From Eurosta solidaginis (lineage: Eukaryota; Arthropoda; Insecta; Diptera; Tephritidae), in assembly GCF_040869045.1 (NCBI RefSeq), contig NW_027137025.1, forward strand, positions 221,914 through 285,913: a stretch of DNA of 64,000 nt, in the 5' to 3' direction. The notes beneath the pieces were generated by a model, which worked only from the letters and a program-made list of their open reading frames with translations, was not told the origin of the DNA and did no database searches. Made by a program: the position numbers and the translations under genes. This document shows positions 1 to 10,631 of this stretch, in pieces. Within the stretch, counting starts at the first letter, position 1. Each line of letters opens with the position of its first letter.

Positions 1-1040
1 AGCGATAATTTTTGAGATAGTTATTAAAACTGTTTAAAGGTTGTCAAACGTTGTTTCTCGTTGTATATCCTTTAATTCTAGAGTTAAATTGATAAATAAC
101 GTGTACGAATTTGGTTAACGCATTTGTGTTGGTTACTCGACGTCTCCGTTCTCGTGTAGCCTACATATTGCGTTTTTTTTTAGTTTGCTTACCGTGCTAA
201 AGGTTAGCATGTTTAAAATACGTAAGTCGTTTTGTTCAACAAATTTAAGTAGATAACTCATCAGTTGTTTGCATCAGAGCGACAATTTTTGAGATAGTTA
301 TTAAAACTGTTTAAAGGTTGTCAAACGTTGTTTCTCGTTGTATATCCTTTAATTCTAGAGTTAAATTGATAAATAACATGTACGAATTTGTTTAACGCAT
401 TTGTTTTGGTTACTCGACGTCTCCGTTCTCGTGTAGCCTACATATTGCGTTTTTTTTTTAATTTGCTTACCGGGCTAAAGGTTAGCATGTTTAAAATACG
501 TAAGTCGTTTTGTTCATCAAATTTAAGTAGATAACTCATCAGTTGTTTGCATCAGAGCGACAATTTTTGAGATAGTTATTAAAACTGTTTAAAGGTTGTC
601 AAACGTTGTTTCTCGTTGTATATCCTTTAATTCTAGAGTAAAATTGACAAATAACGTGTACGAATTTGTTTAACGCATTTGTTTTGGTTACTCGACGTCT
701 CCGTTCTCGTGTAGCCTACATATTGCGTTTTTTTTTAAATTTGCTTACCGGGCTAAAGGTTAGCATGTTTAAAATACGTAAGTCGTTTTGTTCATCATAT
801 TTAAGTAGATAACTCATCAGTTGTTTGCATCAGAGCGATAATTTTTGAGATAGTTATTAAAATTGTTTAAAGGTTGTCAAACGTTGTTTCTCGTTGTATA
901 TCCTTTAATTCTAGAGTTAAATTGATAAATAACGTGTACGAATTTGTTTAACGCATTTGTTTTGGTTACTCGACGTCTCCGTTCTCGTGTAGCCTACATA
1001 TTGCGTTTTTTTTTTTAATTTGCTTACCGGGCTAAAGGTT
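1..1040 (+). repeat. HOR segment, copy 1 (partner at 3046)
   Basis: About 3.7 monomers with tail order A, B, C, then B. They share the rare markers 'ggttaacgc', 'gtgttgg', 'accgtg', 'aacatg' and 'agtaaaattgac' in the same order and spacing with the segment 3045 bp downstream. One visible difference is 'aaaattgttt' at about 861 against 'aaaactgttt'. The offset equals 11 monomers, which suggests an unequal exchange of that step. Confidence 0.85.
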
Positions 1041-1668
1041 AGCATGTTTAAAATACGTAAGTCGTTTTGTTCATCAAATTTAAGTAGATAACTCATCAGT
1101 TGTTTGCATCAGAGCGATAATTTTTGAGATAGTTATTAAAACTGTTTAAAGGTTGTCAAACGTTGTTTCTCGTTGTATATCCTTTAATTCTAGAGTTAAA
1201 TTGATAAATAACGTGTACGAATTTGTTTAACGCATTTGTTTTGGTTACTCGACGTCTCCGTTCTCGTGTAGCCTACATATTGCGTTTTTTTTTTAATTTG
1301 CTTACCGGGCTAAAGGTTAGCATGCTTAAAATACGTAAGTCGTTTTGTTCAACAAATTTAAGTAGATAACTCATCAGTTGTTTGCATCAGAGCGACAATT
1401 TTTGAGATAGTTATTAAAACTGTTTAAAGGTTGTCAAACGTTGTTTCTCGTTGTATATCCTTTAATTCTAGAGTTAAATTGATAAATAACGTGTACGAAT
1501 TTGTTTAACGCATTTGTTTTGGTTACTCGACGTCTCCGTTCTCGTGTAGCCTACATATTGCGTTTTTTTTTTAATTTGCTTACCGGGCTAAAGGTTAGCA
1601 TTTTTAAAATACGTAAGTCGTTTTGTTCATCATATTTAAGTAGATAACTCATCAGTTGTTTGCATCAG

Positions 1669-1934
1669 AGCGATAATTTTTGAGATAGTTATTAAAACTG
1701 TAAACGTTGTTTCTCGTTGTATATCCTTTAATTCTAGAGTTATATTGATAAATAACGTGTACGAATTTGTTTAACGCATTTGTTTTGGTTACTCGACGTC
1801 TCCGTTCTCGTGTAGCCTACATATTGCGTTTTTTTTTTAATTTGCTTACCGGGCTAAAGGTTAGCATGCTTAAAATACGTAAGTCGTTTTGTTCAACAAA
1901 TTTAAGTAGATAACTCATCAGTTGTTTGCATCAG
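1669..1934 (+). repeat. Short 266-bp monomer with 12-bp deletion (1 of 6)
   Basis: The 12 bases between 'aactgt' and 'aaacg' (monomer about 35-46) are missing. The same unit also has 'tatattg' instead of 'taaattg' and 'atgctt' with tail A. These three markers travel together in all six short units (1669, 4713, 7485, 10366, 14912, 35745), so the six descend from one mutated monomer spread by HOR duplication. The next unit has head C here, while later copies are followed by a head-T unit with 'ttgcc'. Confidence 0.93.
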
Positions 1935-2212
1935 AGCGACAATTTTTGAGATAGTTATTAAAACTGTTTAAAGGTTGTCAAACGTTGTTTCTCGTTGTAT
2001 ATCCTTTAATTCTAGAGTTAAATTGATAAATAACGTGTACGAATTTGTTTAACGCATTTGTTTTGGTTACTCGACGTCTCCGTTTTCGTGTAGCCTGCAT
2101 ATTGCGTTTTTTTTTTAATTTGCTTACCGGGCTAAAGGTTAGCATGTTTAAAATACGTAAGTCGTTTTGTTCATCATATTTAAGTAGATAACGCATCAGT
2201 TGTTTGCATCAG

Positions 2213-3600
2213 AGCGATAATTTTTGAGATAGTTATTAAAACTGTTTAAAGGTTGTCAAACGTTGTTTCTCGTTGTATATCCTTTAATTCTAGAGTTAAA
2301 TTGATAAATAACGTGTACGAATTTGTTTAACGCATTTGGTTTGGTTACTCGACGTCTCCGTTCTCGTGTAGCCTACATATTGCGTTTTTTTTTTTAATTT
2401 GCTTACCGGGCTAAAGGTTAGCATGTTTAAAATACGTAAGTCGTTTTGTTCATCAAATTTAAGTAGATAACTCATCAGTTGTTTGCATCAGAGCGATAAT
2501 TTTTGAGATAGTTATTAAAACTGTTTAAAGGTTGTCAAACGTTGTTTCTCGTTGTATATCCTTTAATTCTAGAGTTAAATTGATAAATAAAGTGTACGAA
2601 TTTGTTTAACGCATTTGTTTTGGTTACTCGACGTCACCGTTCTCGTGTAGCCTACATATTGCGTTTTTTTTTAATTTGCTTACCGGGCTAAAGGTTAGCA
2701 TGTTTAAAATACGTAAGTCGTTTTGTTTATCATATTTAAGTAGATAACTCATCAGTTGTTTGCATCAGAGCGATAATTTTTGAGATAGTTATTAAAACTG
2801 TTTAAAGGTTGTCAAACGTTGTTTCTCGTTGTATATCCTTTAATTCTAGAGTTAAATTGATAAATAACGTGTACGAATTTGTTTAACGCATTTGTTTTGG
2901 TTACTCGACGTCTCCGTTCTCGTGTAGCCTACATATTGCGTTTTTTTTTAATTTGCTTACCGGGCTAAAGGTTAGCATGTTTAAAATACGTAAGTCGTTT
3001 TGTTCATCAAATTTAAGTAGATAACTCATCAGTTGTTTGCATCAGAGCGATAATTTTTGAGATAGTTATTAAAACTGTTTAAAGGTTGTCAAACGTTGTT
3101 TCTCGTTGTATATCCTTTAATTCTAGAGTTAAATTGATAAATAACGTGTACGAATTTGGTTAACGCATTTGTGTTGGTTACTCGACGTCTCCGTTCTCGT
3201 GTAGCCTACATATTGCGTTTTTTTTTAATTTGCTTACCGTGCTAAAGGTTAGCATGTTTAAAATACGTAAGTCGTTTTGTTCAACAAATTTAAGTAGATA
3301 ACTCATCAGTTGTTTGCATCAGAGCGACAATTTTTGAGATAGTTATTAAAACTGTTTAAAGGTTGTCAAACGTTGTTTCTCGTTGTATATCCTTTAATTC
3401 TAGAGTTAAATTGATAAATAACATGTACGAATTTGTTTAACGCATTTGTTTTGGTTACTCGACGTCTCCGTTCTCGTGTAGCCTACATATTGCGTTTTTT
3501 TTTTAATTTGCTTACCGGGCTAAAGGTTAGCATGTTTAAAATACGTAAGTCGTTTTGTTCATCAAATTTAAGTAGATAACTCATCAGTTGTTTGCATCAG
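2213..3600 (+). repeat. Five-monomer segment shared with 33522-34908 (left copy)
   Basis: Marker order: 'ggtttgg' with tail B; 'aaagtg' plus 'gtcaccg' with tail C; plain tail B; 'gtgttgg' with tail A; head C with tail B. The same five-unit order occurs about 31.3 kb away. This copy has extra private changes ('ggttaacgc', 'accgtg', 'aacatg', 'tttatcatat'). Confidence 0.88.
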
Positions 3601-4085
3601 AGCGACAATTTTTGAGATAGTTATTAAAACTGTTTAAAGGTTGTCAAACGTTGTTTCTCGTTGTATATCCTTTAATTCTAGAGTAAAATTGACAAATAAC
3701 GTGTACGAATTTGTTTAACGCATTTGTTTTGGTTACTCGACGTCTCCGTTCTCGTGTAGCCTACATATTGCGTTTTTTTTTAAATTTGCTTACCGGGCTA
3801 AAGGTTAGCATGTTTAAAATACGTAAGTCGTTTTGTTCATCATATTTAAGTAGATAACTCATCAGTTGTTTGCATCAGAGCGATAATTTTTGAGATAGTT
3901 ATTAAAACTGTTTAAAGGTTGTCAAACGTTGTTTCTCGTTGTATATCCTTTAATTCTAGAGTTAAATTGATAAATAACGTGTACGAATTTGTTTAACGCA
4001 TTTGTTTTGGTTACTCGACGTCTCCGTTCTCGTGTAGCCTACATATTGCGTTTTTTTTTTAATTTGCTTACCGGGCTAAAGGTTA
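3046..4085 (+). repeat. HOR segment, copy 2 (partner at 1)
   Basis: This segment repeats the marker series of the first 1040 bases at an offset of 3045 bp. The match ends near 4085, where this copy has 'atgctt' with tail A while copy 1 has 'atgttt' with tail B. The change of partner inside a monomer is what an unequal crossover or conversion tract end would leave. Confidence 0.85.
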
Positions 4086-4712
4086 GCATGCTTAAAATAC
4101 GTAAGTCGTTTTGTTCAACAAATTTAAGTAGATAACTCATCAGTTGTTTGCATCAGAGCGATAATTTTTGAGATAGTTATTAAAACTGTTTAAAGGTTGT
4201 CAAACGTTGTTTCTCGTTGTATATCCTTTAATTCTAGAGTTAAATTGATAAATAACGTGTACGAATTTGTTTAACGCATTTGTTTTGGTTACTCGACGTC
4301 TCCGTTCTCGTGTAGCCTACATATTGCGTTTTTTTTTTAATTTGCTTACCGGGCTAAAGGTTAGCATGTTTAAAATACGTAAGTCGTTTTGTTCATCAAA
4401 TTTAAGTAGATAACTCATCAGTTGTTTGCATCAGAGCGACAATTTTTGAGATAGTTATTAAAACTGTTTAAAGGTTGTCAAACGTTGTTTCTCGTTGTAT
4501 ATCCTTTAATTCTAGAGTTAAATTGATAAATAACGTGTACGAATTTGTTTAACGCATTTGTTTTGGTTACTCGACGTCTCCGTTCTCGTGTAGCCTACAT
4601 ATTGCGTTTTTTTTTTAATTTGCTTACCGGGCTAAAGGTTAGCATGTTTAAAATACGTAAGTCGTTTTGTTCATCATATTTAAGTAGATAACTCATCAGT
4701 TGTTTGCATCAG

Positions 4713-4979
4713 AGCGATAATTTTTGAGATAGTTATTAAAACTGTAAACGTTGTTTCTCGTTGTATATCCTTTAATTCTAGAGTTATATTGATAAATAAC
4801 GTGTACGAATTTGTTTAACGCATTTGTTTTGGTTACTCGACGTCTCCGTTCTCGTGTACCCTACATATTGCGTTTTTTTTTTTAATTTGCTTACCGGGCT
4901 AAAGGTTAGCATGCTTAAAATACGTAAGTCGTTTTGTTCAACAAATTTAAGTAGCTAACTCATCAGTTGTTTGCATCAG
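4713..4979 (+). repeat. Short monomer with 12-bp deletion (2 of 6)
   Basis: It has the same deletion and linked markers as the unit at 1669. It also has a private 'gtgtaccctac' and the marker 'agctaac' shared with the short units at 7485, 10366 and 14912 but absent at 1669 and 35745. That places those four in one sub-lineage. It marks the left edge of the 10-monomer HOR. Confidence 0.93.
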
Positions 4980-7750
4980 AGCGATAATTTTTGAGATAGT
5001 TATTAAAACTGTTTAAAGGTTGCCAAACGTTGTTTCTCGTTGTATATCCTTTAATTCTAAAGTTAAATTGATAAATAACGTGTACGAATTTGTTTAACGC
5101 ATTTGTTTTGGTTACTCGACGTCTCCGTTCTCGTGTAGCCTACATATTGCGTTTTTTTTTTAATTTGCTTACCGGGCTAAAGGTTAGCATGTTTAAAATA
5201 CGTAAGTCGTTTTGTTCATCATATTTAAGTAGATAACTCATCAGTTGTTTGCATCAGAGCGATAATTTTTGAGATAGTTATTAAAACTGTTTAAAGGTTG
5301 TCAAACGTTGTTTCTCGTTGTATATCCTTTAATTCTAGAGTTAAATTGATAAATAACGTGTACGAATTTGTTTAACGCATTTGTTTTGGTTACTCGACGT
5401 CTCCGTTCTCGTGTAGCCTACATATTGCGTTTTTTTTTTAATTTGCTTACCGGGCTAAAGGTTAGCATGTTTAAAATACGTAAGTCGTTTTGTTCATCAA
5501 ATTTAAGTAGATAACTCATCAGTTGTTTGCATCAGAGCGATAATTTTTGAGATAGTTATTAAAACTGTTTAAAGGTTGTCAAACGTTGTTTCTCGTTGTA
5601 TATCCTTTAATTCTAGAGTTAAATTGATAAATAACGTGTACGAATTTGTTTAACGCATTTGTTTTGGTTACTCGACGTCTCCGTTCTCGTGTAGCCTACA
5701 TATTGCGTTTTTTTTTTTAATTTGCTTACCGGGCTAAAGGTTAGCATGTTTAAAATACGTAAGTCGTTTTGTTCATCATATTTAAGTAGATAACTCATCA
5801 GTTGTTTGCATCAGAGCGATAATTTTTGAGATAGTTATTAAAACTGTTTAAAGGTTGTCAAACGTTGTTTCTCGTTGTATATCCTTTAGTTCTAGAGTTA
5901 AATTGATAAATAACGTGTACGAATTTGTTTAACGCATTTGTTTTGGTTACTCGACGTCTCCGTTCTCGTGTAGCCTACATATTGCGTTTTTTTTTTAATT
6001 TGCTTACCGCGCTAAAGGTTAGCATGTTTAAAATACGTAAGTCGTTTTCTTCATCATATTTAAGTAGATAACTCATCAGTTGTTTGCATCAGAGCGATAA
6101 TTTTTGAGATAGTTATTAAAACTGTTTAAAGGTTGTCAAACGTTGTTTCTCGTTGTATATCCTTTAATTCTAGAGTTAAATTGATAAATAACGTGTACGA
6201 ATTTGTTTAACGCATTTGTTTTGGTTACTCGACGTCTCCGTTCTCGTGTAGCCTACATATTGCGTTTTTTTTTTTAATTTGCTTACCGGGCTAAAGGTTA
6301 GCATGTTTAAAATACGTAAGTCGTTTTGTTCATCAAATTTAAGTAGATAACTCATCAGTTGTTTGCATCAGAGCGATAATTTTTGAGATAGTTATTAAAA
6401 CTGTTTAAAGGTTGTCAAACGTTGTTTCTCGTTGTATATCCTTTAATTCTAGAGTTAAATTGATAAATAACGTGTACGAATTTGTTTAACGCATTTGTTT
6501 TGGTTACTCGACGTCTCCGTTCTCGTGTAGCCTACATATTGCGTTTTTTTTTTTAATTTGCTCACCGGGCTAAAGGTTAGCATGTTTAAAATACGTAAGT
6601 CGTTTTGTTCATCAAATTTAAGTAGATAACTCATCAGTTGTTTGCATCAGAGCGATAATTTTTGAGATAGTTATTAAAACTGTTTAAAGGTTGTCAAACG
6701 TTGTTTCTCGTTGTATATCCTTTAATTCTAGAGTTAAATTGATAAATAACGTGTACGAATTTGTTTAACGCATTTGTTTTGGTTACTCGACGTCTCCGTT
6801 CTCGTGTAGCCTACATATTGCGTTTTTTTTTTTAATTTGCTTACCGGGCTAAAGGTTAGCATGTTTAAAATACGTAAGTCGTTTTGTTCATCAAATTTAA
6901 GTAGATAACCCATCAGTTGTTTGCATCAGAGCGATAATTTTTGAGATAGTTATTAAAACTGTTTAAAGGTTGTCAAACGTTGTTTCTCGTTGTATATCCT
7001 TTAATTCTAGAGTTAAATTAATAAATAACGTGTACGAATTTGTTTAACGCATTTGTTTTGGTTACTCGACGTCTCCGTTCTCGTGTAGCCTACATATTGC
7101 GTTTTTTTTTAATTTGCTTACCGGGCTAAAGGTTAGCATGCTTAAAATACGTAAGTCGTTTTGTTCAACAAATTTAAGTAGATAACTCATCAGTTGTTTG
7201 CATCAGAGCGACAATTTTTGAGATACTTATTAAAACTGTTTAAAGGTTGTCAAACGTTGTTTCTCGTTGTATATCCTTTAATTCTAGAGTTAAATTGATA
7301 AATAACGTGTACGAATTTGTTTAACGCATTTGTTTTGGTTACTCGACGTCTCCGTTCTCGTGTAGCCTACATATTGCGTTTTTTTTTTAATTTGCTTACC
7401 GGGCTAAAGGTTAGCATGTTTAAAATACGTAAGTCGTTTTGTTCATCATATTTAAGTAGATAACTCATCAGTTGTTTGCATCAGAGCGATAATTTTTGAG
7501 ATAGTTATTAAAACTGTAAACGTTGTTTCTCGTTGTATATCCTTTAATTCTAGAGTTATATTGATAAATAACGTGTACGAATTTGTTTAACGCATTTGTT
7601 TTGGTTACTCGACGTCTCCGTTCTCGTGTAGCCTACATATTGCGTTTTTTTTTTAATTTGCTTACCGGGCTAAAGGTTAGCATGCTTAAAATACGTAAGT
7701 CGTTTTGTTCAACAAATTTAAGTAGCTAACTCATCAGTTGTTTGCATCAG
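4980..7750 (+). repeat. 10-monomer HOR, copy 1 (2771 bp)
   Basis: Ten units with tail order C, B, C, C, B, B, B, A, C, A, the last being the 266-bp short unit at 7485. Diagnostic markers in order: 'ttgcc' in the first unit, 'accgcg' near 6007, 'ctcacc' near 6561, 'acccatcag' near 6908, 'attaataaat' near 7019, 'gatactt' near 7224. The series is repeated in the next unit. The first unit begins directly after the previous short monomer, so the HOR is bounded by short units. Confidence 0.88.
7485..7750 (+). repeat. Short 266-bp monomer with 12-bp deletion (3 of 6)
   Basis: It carries the deletion, 'tatattg', 'atgctt', tail A and 'agctaac'. It closes the first 10-monomer HOR copy, 2772 bp after the unit at 4713. 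Confidence 0.93.
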
Positions 7751-8862
7751 AGCGATAATTTTTGAGATAGTTATTAAAACTGTTTAAAGGTTGCCAAACG
7801 TTGTTTCTCGTTGTATATCCTTTAATTCTAGAGTTAAATTGATAAATAACGTGTACGAATTTGTTTAACGCATTTGTTTTGGTTACTCGACGTCTCCGTT
7901 CTCGTGTAGCCTACATATTGCGTTTTTTTTTAATTTGCTTACCGGGCTAAAGGTTAGCATGTTTAAAATACGTAAGTCGTTTTGTTCATCATATTTAAGT
8001 AGATAACTCATCAGTTGTTTGCATCAGAGCGATAATTTTTGAGATAGTTATTAAAACTGTTTAAAGGTTGTCAAACGTTGTTTCTCGTTGTATATCCTTT
8101 AATTCTAGAGTTAAATTGATAAATAACGTGTACGAATTTGTTTAACGCATTTGTTTTGGTTACTCGACGTCTCCGTTCTCGTGTAGCCTACATATTGCGT
8201 TTTTTTTTTAATTTGCTTACCGGGCTAAAGGTTAGCATGTTTAAAATACGTAAGTCGTTTTGTTCATCAAATTTAAGTAGATAACTCATCAGTTGTTTGC
8301 ATCAGAGCGATAATTTTTGAGATAGTTATTAAAACTGTTTAAAGGTTGTCAAACGTTGTTTCTCGTTGTATATCCTTTAATTCTAGAGATAAATTGATAA
8401 ATAACGTGTACGAATTTGTTTAACGCATTTGTTTTGGTTACTCGACGTCTCCGTTCTCGTGTAGCCTACATATTGCGTTTTTTTTTTTAATTTGCTTACC
8501 GGGCTAAAGGTTAGCATGTTTAAAATACGTAAGTCGTTTTGTTCATCATATTTAAGTAGATAACTCATCAGTTGTTTGCATCAGAGCGATAATTTTTGAG
8601 ATAGTTATTAAAACTGTTTAAAGGTTGTCAAACGTTGTTTCTCGTTGTATATCCTTTAATTCTAGAGTTAAATTGATAAATAACGTGTACGAATTTGTTT
8701 AACGCATTTGTTTTGGTTACTCGACGTCTCCGTTCTCGTGTAGCCTACATATTGCGTTTTTTTTTTAATTTGCTTACCGCGCTAAAGGTTAGCATGTTTA
8801 AAATACGTAAGTCGTTTTGTTCATCATATTTAAGTAGATAACTCATCAGTTGTTTGCATCAG

Positions 8863-9251
8863 AGCGATAATTTTTGAGATAGTTATTAAAACTGTTTAAA
8901 GGTTGTCAAACGTTGTTTCTCGTTGTATATCCTTTAATTCTAGAGTTAAATTGATAAATAACGTGTACGAATTTGTTTAACGCATTTGTTTTGGTTACTC
9001 GACGTCTCCGTTCTCGCGTAGCCTACATCTCGTTGTATATCCTTTAATTCTAGAGTTAAATTGATAAATAACGTGTACGAATTTGTTTAACGCATTTGTT
9101 TTGGTTACTCGACGTCTCCGTTCTCGTGTAGCCTACATATTGCGTTTTTTTTTTTAATTTGCTTACCGGGCTAAAGGTTAGCATGTTTAAAATACGTAAG
9201 TCGCTTTGTTCATCAAATTTAAGTAGATAACTCATCAGTTGTTTGCATCAG
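8863..9251 (+). repeat. Fused 389-bp monomer with non-homologous junction at 9028/9029
   Basis: The unit runs from monomer position 1 to 166 ('...cctacat') and then jumps to position 57 ('ctcgttg...') and continues to the end. About 110 bp (positions 57-166) are thus present twice and the intervening T tract is absent from the first half. The left part has the rare 'ctcgcgtag', as in the unit at about 11.75 kb; the right part has the rare 'gtcgctttg' (C at 9204), as in the next unit (C at 12252). Joining those two neighbours by a deletion of about 168 bp (equivalent to 11910-12077) explains both markers. Only one base (t) is shared at the junction. A tandem duplication of 6149-9028 is an alternative. 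Confidence 0.9.
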
Positions 9252-10365
9252 AGCGATAATTTTTGAGATAGTTATTAAAACTGTTTAAAGGTTGTCAAAC
9301 GTTGTTTCTCGTTGTATATCCTTTAATTCTAGAGTTAAATTGATAAATAACGTGTACGAATTTGTTTAACGCATTTGTTTTGGTTACTCGACGTCTCCGT
9401 TCTCGTGTAGCCTACATATTGCGTTTTTTTTTTTTAATTTGCTCACCGGGCTAAAGGTTAGCATGTTTAAAATACGTAAGTCGTTTTGTTCATCAAATTT
9501 AAGTAGATAACTCATCAGTTGTTTGCATCAGAGCGATAATTTTTGAGATAGTTATTAAAACTGTTTAAAGGTTGTCAAACGTTGTTTCTCGTTGTATATC
9601 CTTTAATTCTAGAGTTAAATTGATAAATAACGTGTACGAATTTGTTTAACGCATTTGTTTTGGTTACTCGACGTCTCCGTTCTCGTGTAGCCTACATATT
9701 GCGTTTTTTTTTTTAATTTGCTTACCGGGCTAAAGGTTAGCATGTTTAAAATACGTAAGTCGTTTTGTTCATCAAATTTAAGTAGATAACCCATCAGTTG
9801 TTTGCATCAGAGCGATAATTTTTGAGATAGTTATTAAAACTGTTTAAAGGTTGTCAAACGTTGTTTCTCGTTGTATATCCTTTAATTCTAGAGTTAAATT
9901 AATAAATAACGTGTACGAATTTGTTTAACGCATTTGTTTTGGTTACTCGACGTCTCCGTTCTCGTGTAGCCTACATATTGCGTTTTTTTTTAATTTGCTT
10001 ACCGGGCTAAAGGTTAGCATGCTTAAAATACGTAAGTCGTTTTGTTCAACAAATTTAAGTAGATAACTCATCAGTTGTTTGCATCAGAGCGACAATTTTT
10101 GAGATACTTATTAAAACTGTTTAAAGGTTGTCAAACGTTGTTTCTCGTTGTATATCCTTTAATTCTAGAGTTAAATTGATAAATAACGTGTACGAATTTG
10201 TTTAACGCATTTGTTTTGGTTACTCGACGTCTCCGTTCTCGTGTAGCCTACATATTGCGTTTTTTTTTTAATTTGCTTACCGGGCTAAAGGTTAGCATGT
10301 TTAAAATACGTAAGTCGTTTTGTTCATCATATTTAAGTAGATAACTCATCAGTTGTTTGCATCAG

Positions 10366-10631
10366 AGCGATAATTTTTGAGATAGTTATTAAAACTGTAA
10401 ACGTTGTTTCTCGTTGTATATCCTTTAATTCTAGAGTTATATTGATAAATAACGTGTACGAATTTGTTTAACGCATTTGTTTTGGTTACTCGACGTCTCC
10501 GTTCTCGTGTAGCCTACATATTGCGTTTTTTTTTTAATTTGCTTACCGGGCTAAAGGTTAGCATGCTTAAAATACGTAAGTCGTTTTGTTCAACAAATTT
10601 AAGTAGCTAACTCATCAGTTGTTTGCATCAG
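10366..10631 (+). repeat. Short 266-bp monomer with 12-bp deletion (4 of 6)
   Basis: Same linked markers as the unit at 7485, including 'agctaac'. It lies 2881 bp after that unit and 4546 bp before the next one. Confidence 0.93.

Larger units (their letters stand above)
1..4979 (+). repeat. Region 1: satellite with 11-monomer register
   Basis: About 18 monomers. Markers in the first four units recur 3045 bp later: 'gtgttgg' with 'accgtg' (monomers starting at 1 and 3046), 'aacatg' (377 and 3422) and 'agtaaaattgac' (near 631 and 3684). After about 1040 the correspondence slips by one monomer, because the next 'atgctt' tail-A unit sits at 1321 in the first copy and 4088 in the second. Two units carry the 12-bp deletion (1669 and 4713). 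No genes are seen. Confidence 0.8.
7751..10631 (+). repeat. 10-monomer HOR, copy 2 (2881 bp, with fused monomer)
   Basis: Tail order and markers follow copy 1: 'ttgcc', 'accgcg' near 8778, 'ctcacc' at 9442, 'acccatcag', 'attaataaat', 'gatactt', and the short unit at 10366. It is about 110 bp longer because its fifth unit is the 389-bp fused monomer at 8863-9251. From about 6.15 to 9.03 kb and from 9.03 to 11.91 kb the markers match at an offset of 2880-2881 bp. Confidence 0.88.

Noticed and set aside
1978..2196. Short minus-strand open frames of 60-76 codons, also at 8383-8568, 20267-20449, 37157-37387, 43296-43514, 63049-63267 and 63606-63824
   Set aside because: They are all the same stretch of the monomer read backwards. 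Their first part is fixed by the repeat and their second part changes frame with the length of the T tract or a one-base indel. They have no partner reading frame across monomers, no codon bias, and appear only where a chance indel avoids a stop.
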